Shown: positions 63,601 through 64,000 of the stretch, one piece after another
Layout: every line of letters starts with the position of its first letter
Numbering within the stretch: position 1 is the stretch's first letter
Source: Gaiellasilicea sp963763755
GTDB taxonomy: Bacteria > Actinomycetota > Thermoleophilia > Gaiellales > Gaiellaceae
Length of the DNA stretch: 64,000 bases
Assembly: GCA_963763755.1 (NCBI GenBank)
Contig: CAVXQE010000012.1
Span: 62,001 to 126,000 of the forward strand
Direction of reading: 5' to 3'
Program-made: the position numbers and the translations under genes
Notes under the pieces: generated by a model
The model's input: only the letters and a program-made list of their open reading frames with translations
Told to the model about the DNA's origin: nothing
Database searches by the model: none

Positions 63601-64000
63601 GCGACTCCGCAGATCCTCTGCGCCGCGCGAGCATAGACCTCGGCGATCTTCACCAGCCCGTCGATCTCCAGATTCTCGCCGTACTCAGGGTCGGGCAGGC
63701 CGGACGAGGTGCCGTAGTTGACGGTCGCGATTCCGTAGCGCGAGAGCACGGAGGCGTCCGAGAACCAGCGGGTCACGTCCCGCTCCGGAGCCTCGCCGAA
63801 CACCTCCATATGCGACTCCTCGAGCGCGCCGACGAGCGGGTGCGACTCCTCGATTTCGGCGCCGGGCGCGGTCACGTAGACCTCCGCCTCCACCCCGTCG
63901 AGCGAGCGGGCGAACGCGAGCGCCTTGCGCCGCGCCTCCGCCATCGCCACGTCCGGCGGCACACGGAGATCGAGGAAGAGATCTGTTCGGTGCGGAGTCC
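63597..64000 (-). CDS. M20-family peptidase/deacylase, C-terminal part (cut by the window edge)
   Basis: About 133 C-terminal residues; the 5' part lies beyond 64000. DLFLDLRVPPDV is the start of the dimerisation-domain end typical of ArgE/DapE/M20 peptidases. RWFSDASVLSRYGIATVNYGTSSGLPDPEYGENLEIDGLV includes the metal-site Asp and the closing GxxxxxHxxxE-like region with His replaced by Tyr/Glu context (PEYGENLE). The M20 assignment is moderate because the metal-binding N-terminal half is not visible. Confidence 0.72.
   Translation of the reverse strand, partial: TPHRTDLFLDLRVPPDVAMAEARRKALAFARSLDGVEAEVYVTAPGAEIEESHPLVGALEESHMEVFGEAPERDVTRWFSDASVLSRYGIATVNYGTSSGLPDPEYGENLEIDGLVKIAEVYARAAQRICGVA

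Overview
The window is about 70 % G+C and densely packed, with frequent GTG/TTG starts, ATGA/GTGA stop-start overlaps and many translationally coupled genes. The gene set points to a high-GC actinobacterium, most likely an uncultured member of the Thermoleophilia (Gaiellales/Solirubrobacterales). It includes a whiA homologue, a HemQ-type chlorite-dismutase-family protein, a mycobacterial-type beta carbonic anhydrase, class I aldolase with GlpX, and SIR2/STAND/WD40 signalling proteins. The placement is inferred from family content only; there is no rRNA in the window. About 27 genes, many of them housekeeping (argS, pgk, gap, uvrC, pruA, oppA), carry one to several frameshifts whose flanking halves are both well conserved. 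I read these mostly as assembly indels rather than decay, and each is stated in its entry.

Layout. 1-2960: a SIR2-STAND-WD40 conflict/defence-type protein running off the left edge. 3099-4438: a MoaD/ThiS-like protein coupled to an Asp-box propeller. 4558-9894: aminotransferase, cupin, SDR, DUF1684, carbonic anhydrase and an ABC-2 exporter. 9911-11542: an ArsR/SRPBCC pair with an operator inside its own promoter, and a NarL-type response regulator. 11591-15141: fda, glpX and argS. 15181-19691: DUF3467, a phosphoesterase, a helical protein, and two sigma factors flanking an Asp-rich secreted DUF5666 protein. 19719-23941: the glycolytic cluster gap-pgk-tpiA-gpmI. 23983-33558: M32 carboxypeptidase, whiA, ogt, pruA, a YbhN-like membrane protein, uvrC, a glycosidase-like lipoprotein and hemQ. 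33593-34139: a thioredoxin-fold lipoprotein with an in-frame TGA in the position of the first Cys of a CxxC motif and a suitable hairpin just downstream, a strong selenoprotein candidate. 34140-40862: an oligopeptide importer (oppA-C-B-D-F) with a proline iminopeptidase. 41022-45003: small membrane proteins, Bcp peroxiredoxin, an Rsm22-like methyltransferase, an acyl-ACP thioesterase, and a lower-GC stretch with a 5'-truncated corA and a truncated small ORF ending at tRNA-Leu(CAG). 45168-49866: a secreted subtilase, adenine deaminase and small proteins.

49863-64000 is one long minus-strand catabolic region: two M24-fold proteins, two ketopantoate-reductase-like proteins, a complete branched-chain-amino-acid/amide type ABC importer (LivKHMGF), a luciferase-like flavin monooxygenase, RidA, a DRE-TIM aldolase/synthase, a metallo-beta-lactamase-fold hydrolase, a fumarylacetoacetate-hydrolase-family protein, a redoxin and an M20 peptidase. 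A pair of perfect 19-bp palindromes sits in its largest internal promoter gap. Together these look like uptake and stepwise breakdown of an unidentified amide- or amino-acid-like compound.

No insertion sequence, prophage, CRISPR array or replication origin was seen.
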